Shown one piece after another: positions 20,342 to 21,194 of a stretch of 21,194 nt of DNA. The stretch's first letter is position 1; each line of letters starts with the position of its first letter. The DNA is from Myxococcales bacterium (lineage in GTDB: Bacteria; Myxococcota_A; Bradymonadia; UBA4248). The translations under genes were made by a program, and so were the position numbers. The stretch spans positions 1 to 21,194 of the forward strand of contig SFMP01000161.1 of assembly GCA_004554395.1 (NCBI GenBank). Reading direction: 5' to 3'. Below the pieces are notes generated by a model. That model did no database searches and had not been told where the DNA came from. It was given only the letters and a program-made list of their open reading frames with translations.

Positions 20342-20961
20342 TGACATGGGCGAAGACGGCAGGGATAATTGCATGCGTTGCCTTGGTTGGGTGCGCAGGA
20401 ACGGGAACGTCGACGCCGCGCGACGTCGCGTTAGCGCATGCAAAATCGTGTAAAAAAGGCGATATATCGGCAGCTCGCCATGACGTCGCGCCCGAATTGG
20501 CCCAAGACCCGTGCCCGAGTGAAGACACGATCGAGAAGCAACTCGAAGGCGCGGCAGGATCGGGGGTAACGTTTTATTATCGCGCCAAGATTGGGCATGC
20601 CGAATTATCGCGCCTCGACGGGGCGGCGTATGCATTGCATATCGACGAATTGACCGATCGCAGACGTGCAGAATATACGGTTCAAAGGCTAAAAGACTGT
20701 ATACGATTCGAAAAAACAGGCGAGTTATATGAATTATTGAGCAGTTCTTTGACGCAAAGCGTCTCGATCGATAAATTACAAAAGAGTTTTGACGATCGCC
20801 CAGATATTTGGAATGCGATTTATGCGGCTTTGGCTGCTCAACCGAAATTTGATTTGCAAATCAATCACAAATCTGCGCACTGCCAAGCGTCGGATCACAA
20901 GATCGCGCTCGTCGTCGAAGATGGAATTTGGAAAATCGCCGATATCGAAGGCGTATTTTGA
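20341..20961 (+). CDS. Predicted lipoprotein, NTF2-like style, unknown
   Basis: This 206-aa protein has a lipoprotein signal MTWAKTAGIIACVALVGC with Cys18 in the lipobox LVGC. The mature part shows helices (VALAHAKSCKKGDISAARHD; LKDCIRFEKTGELYELLSSS) and a C-terminal strand pattern ending KIALVVEDGIWKIADIEGVF. This resembles small NTF2-like or SnoaL-type lipoproteins, but the match is by style only. The start at 20341 is chosen because its ATG overlaps the preceding TGA (TGATG); the ATG at 20323 would place charged residues ahead of the signal and lies inside the upstream gene. It is co-transcribed with the Cys-rich lipoprotein gene. Confidence 0.78.
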   Translation: MTWAKTAGIIACVALVGCAGTGTSTPRDVALAHAKSCKKGDISAARHDVAPELAQDPCPSEDTIEKQLEGAAGSGVTFYYRAKIGHAELSRLDGAAYALHIDELTDRRRAEYTVQRLKDCIRFEKTGELYELLSSSLTQSVSIDKLQKSFDDRPDIWNAIYAALAAQPKFDLQINHKSAHCQASDHKIALVVEDGIWKIADIEGVF

Positions 20962-21013
20962 CGCGGCAATGTCACGTCGTTTTCGTGTATTGCGCTATTG
21001 ATGAGAGTCATCG

Positions 21014-21194
21014 ATGAATAAAAAACTGTATGCATTAATTGGGTTGTCTTGTGCACTGTGCCTATCGTGTTCTGACGACAAAGGCGACAATCAGGGGCTT
21101 TGCGGCAATGGCACTTGCGATGCGGGCGAAACGTCGGCAAGTTGCCCGCAAGATTGCGCGACGTCGTCGACTTGCGGCAATGGCACTTGCGATG
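21014..21194 (+). CDS. Cys-repeat lipoprotein (CGNGTC...ETSASCPQDC type), 3' truncated
   Basis: This open frame runs off the right edge; 60 residues are visible. The N-terminus (MNKKLYALIGLSCALCLSC) is a signal sequence with Cys19 as the likely lipidated residue, though the lipobox is imperfect. It is followed by a Ser/Asp linker and a Cys repeat: CGNGTCDAGETSASCPQDC (30-48), after which CGNGTCD begins again at the edge. This is the Cys repeat common in secreted and surface proteins of myxobacteria and relatives, where each unit has four Cys. The SD is weak (GAGAG region). The gene lies 52 bases after the previous lipoprotein gene. Its full length, domain content and function cannot be judged here. 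Confidence 0.82.
   Translation, partial: MNKKLYALIGLSCALCLSCSDDKGDNQGLCGNGTCDAGETSASCPQDCATSSTCGNGTCD

Overview
This 21.2 kb window reads as chromosomal DNA of a Gram-negative bacterium, most likely a deltaproteobacterium in the broad sense (Myxococcota or Bradymonadota-like). The reasons are several N-terminal lipoprotein signals, cysteine-rich surface lipoproteins, a CGNGTC-type Cys-repeat lipoprotein at the right edge, SecG, and a RapZ/RsmF/CoaD housekeeping background. The lineage is inferred from protein style only. Both ends cut genes.

Left part (1-1177): the 3' end of a DUF1016 (YhcG-type) PD-(D/E)XK nuclease gene, a hairpin-rich intergenic element, a 40-bp direct duplication, and a complete minus-strand tRNA unit. 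That unit has an AT-rich upstream tract, -35 TTGACA, -10 TATAAG, two identical tRNA-Gln(TTG) genes and a strong intrinsic terminator.

Minus-strand block 1178-4777: a 142-aa unknown protein, a 291-aa coiled-coil single-pass membrane protein and a GH13 alpha-amylase lipoprotein, in that transcription order. A 79-bp tandem repeat array (4964-5206) lies before an Rpn-family nuclease gene (5254-6135).

Minus-strand block 6247-12428: a pentapeptide-repeat protein, a 253-aa protein with a disordered acidic tail, a TPR protein, coaD, a double-AAA+ ATPase and a nucleotidyltransferase-fold protein. Within this block, 253-aa/TPR/coaD are tightly packed and the ATPase/nucleotidyltransferase pair is separated by 3 nt. 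An intrinsic terminator (12522-12558) and two identical 95-bp hairpin repeats separate the block from a 480-aa lipoprotein gene (12770-14212).

Right part (14740-21194): secG with a very long Ala/Pro/Glu repeat tail and two terminators; a 556-aa membrane protein with a duplicated winged-helix-like domain and two terminators; an RsmF-type rRNA m5C methyltransferase that converges tail to tail on rapZ with overlapping stop codons; and then three small lipoprotein genes on the plus strand.

I see no prophage, IS element, CRISPR array or clearly delimited new multi-gene system. The observations most worth following are the SecG tail, the winged-helix/double-AAA ATPase paired with a nucleotidyltransferase, the duplicated-domain membrane protein, and the two families of hairpin-forming intergenic repeats.
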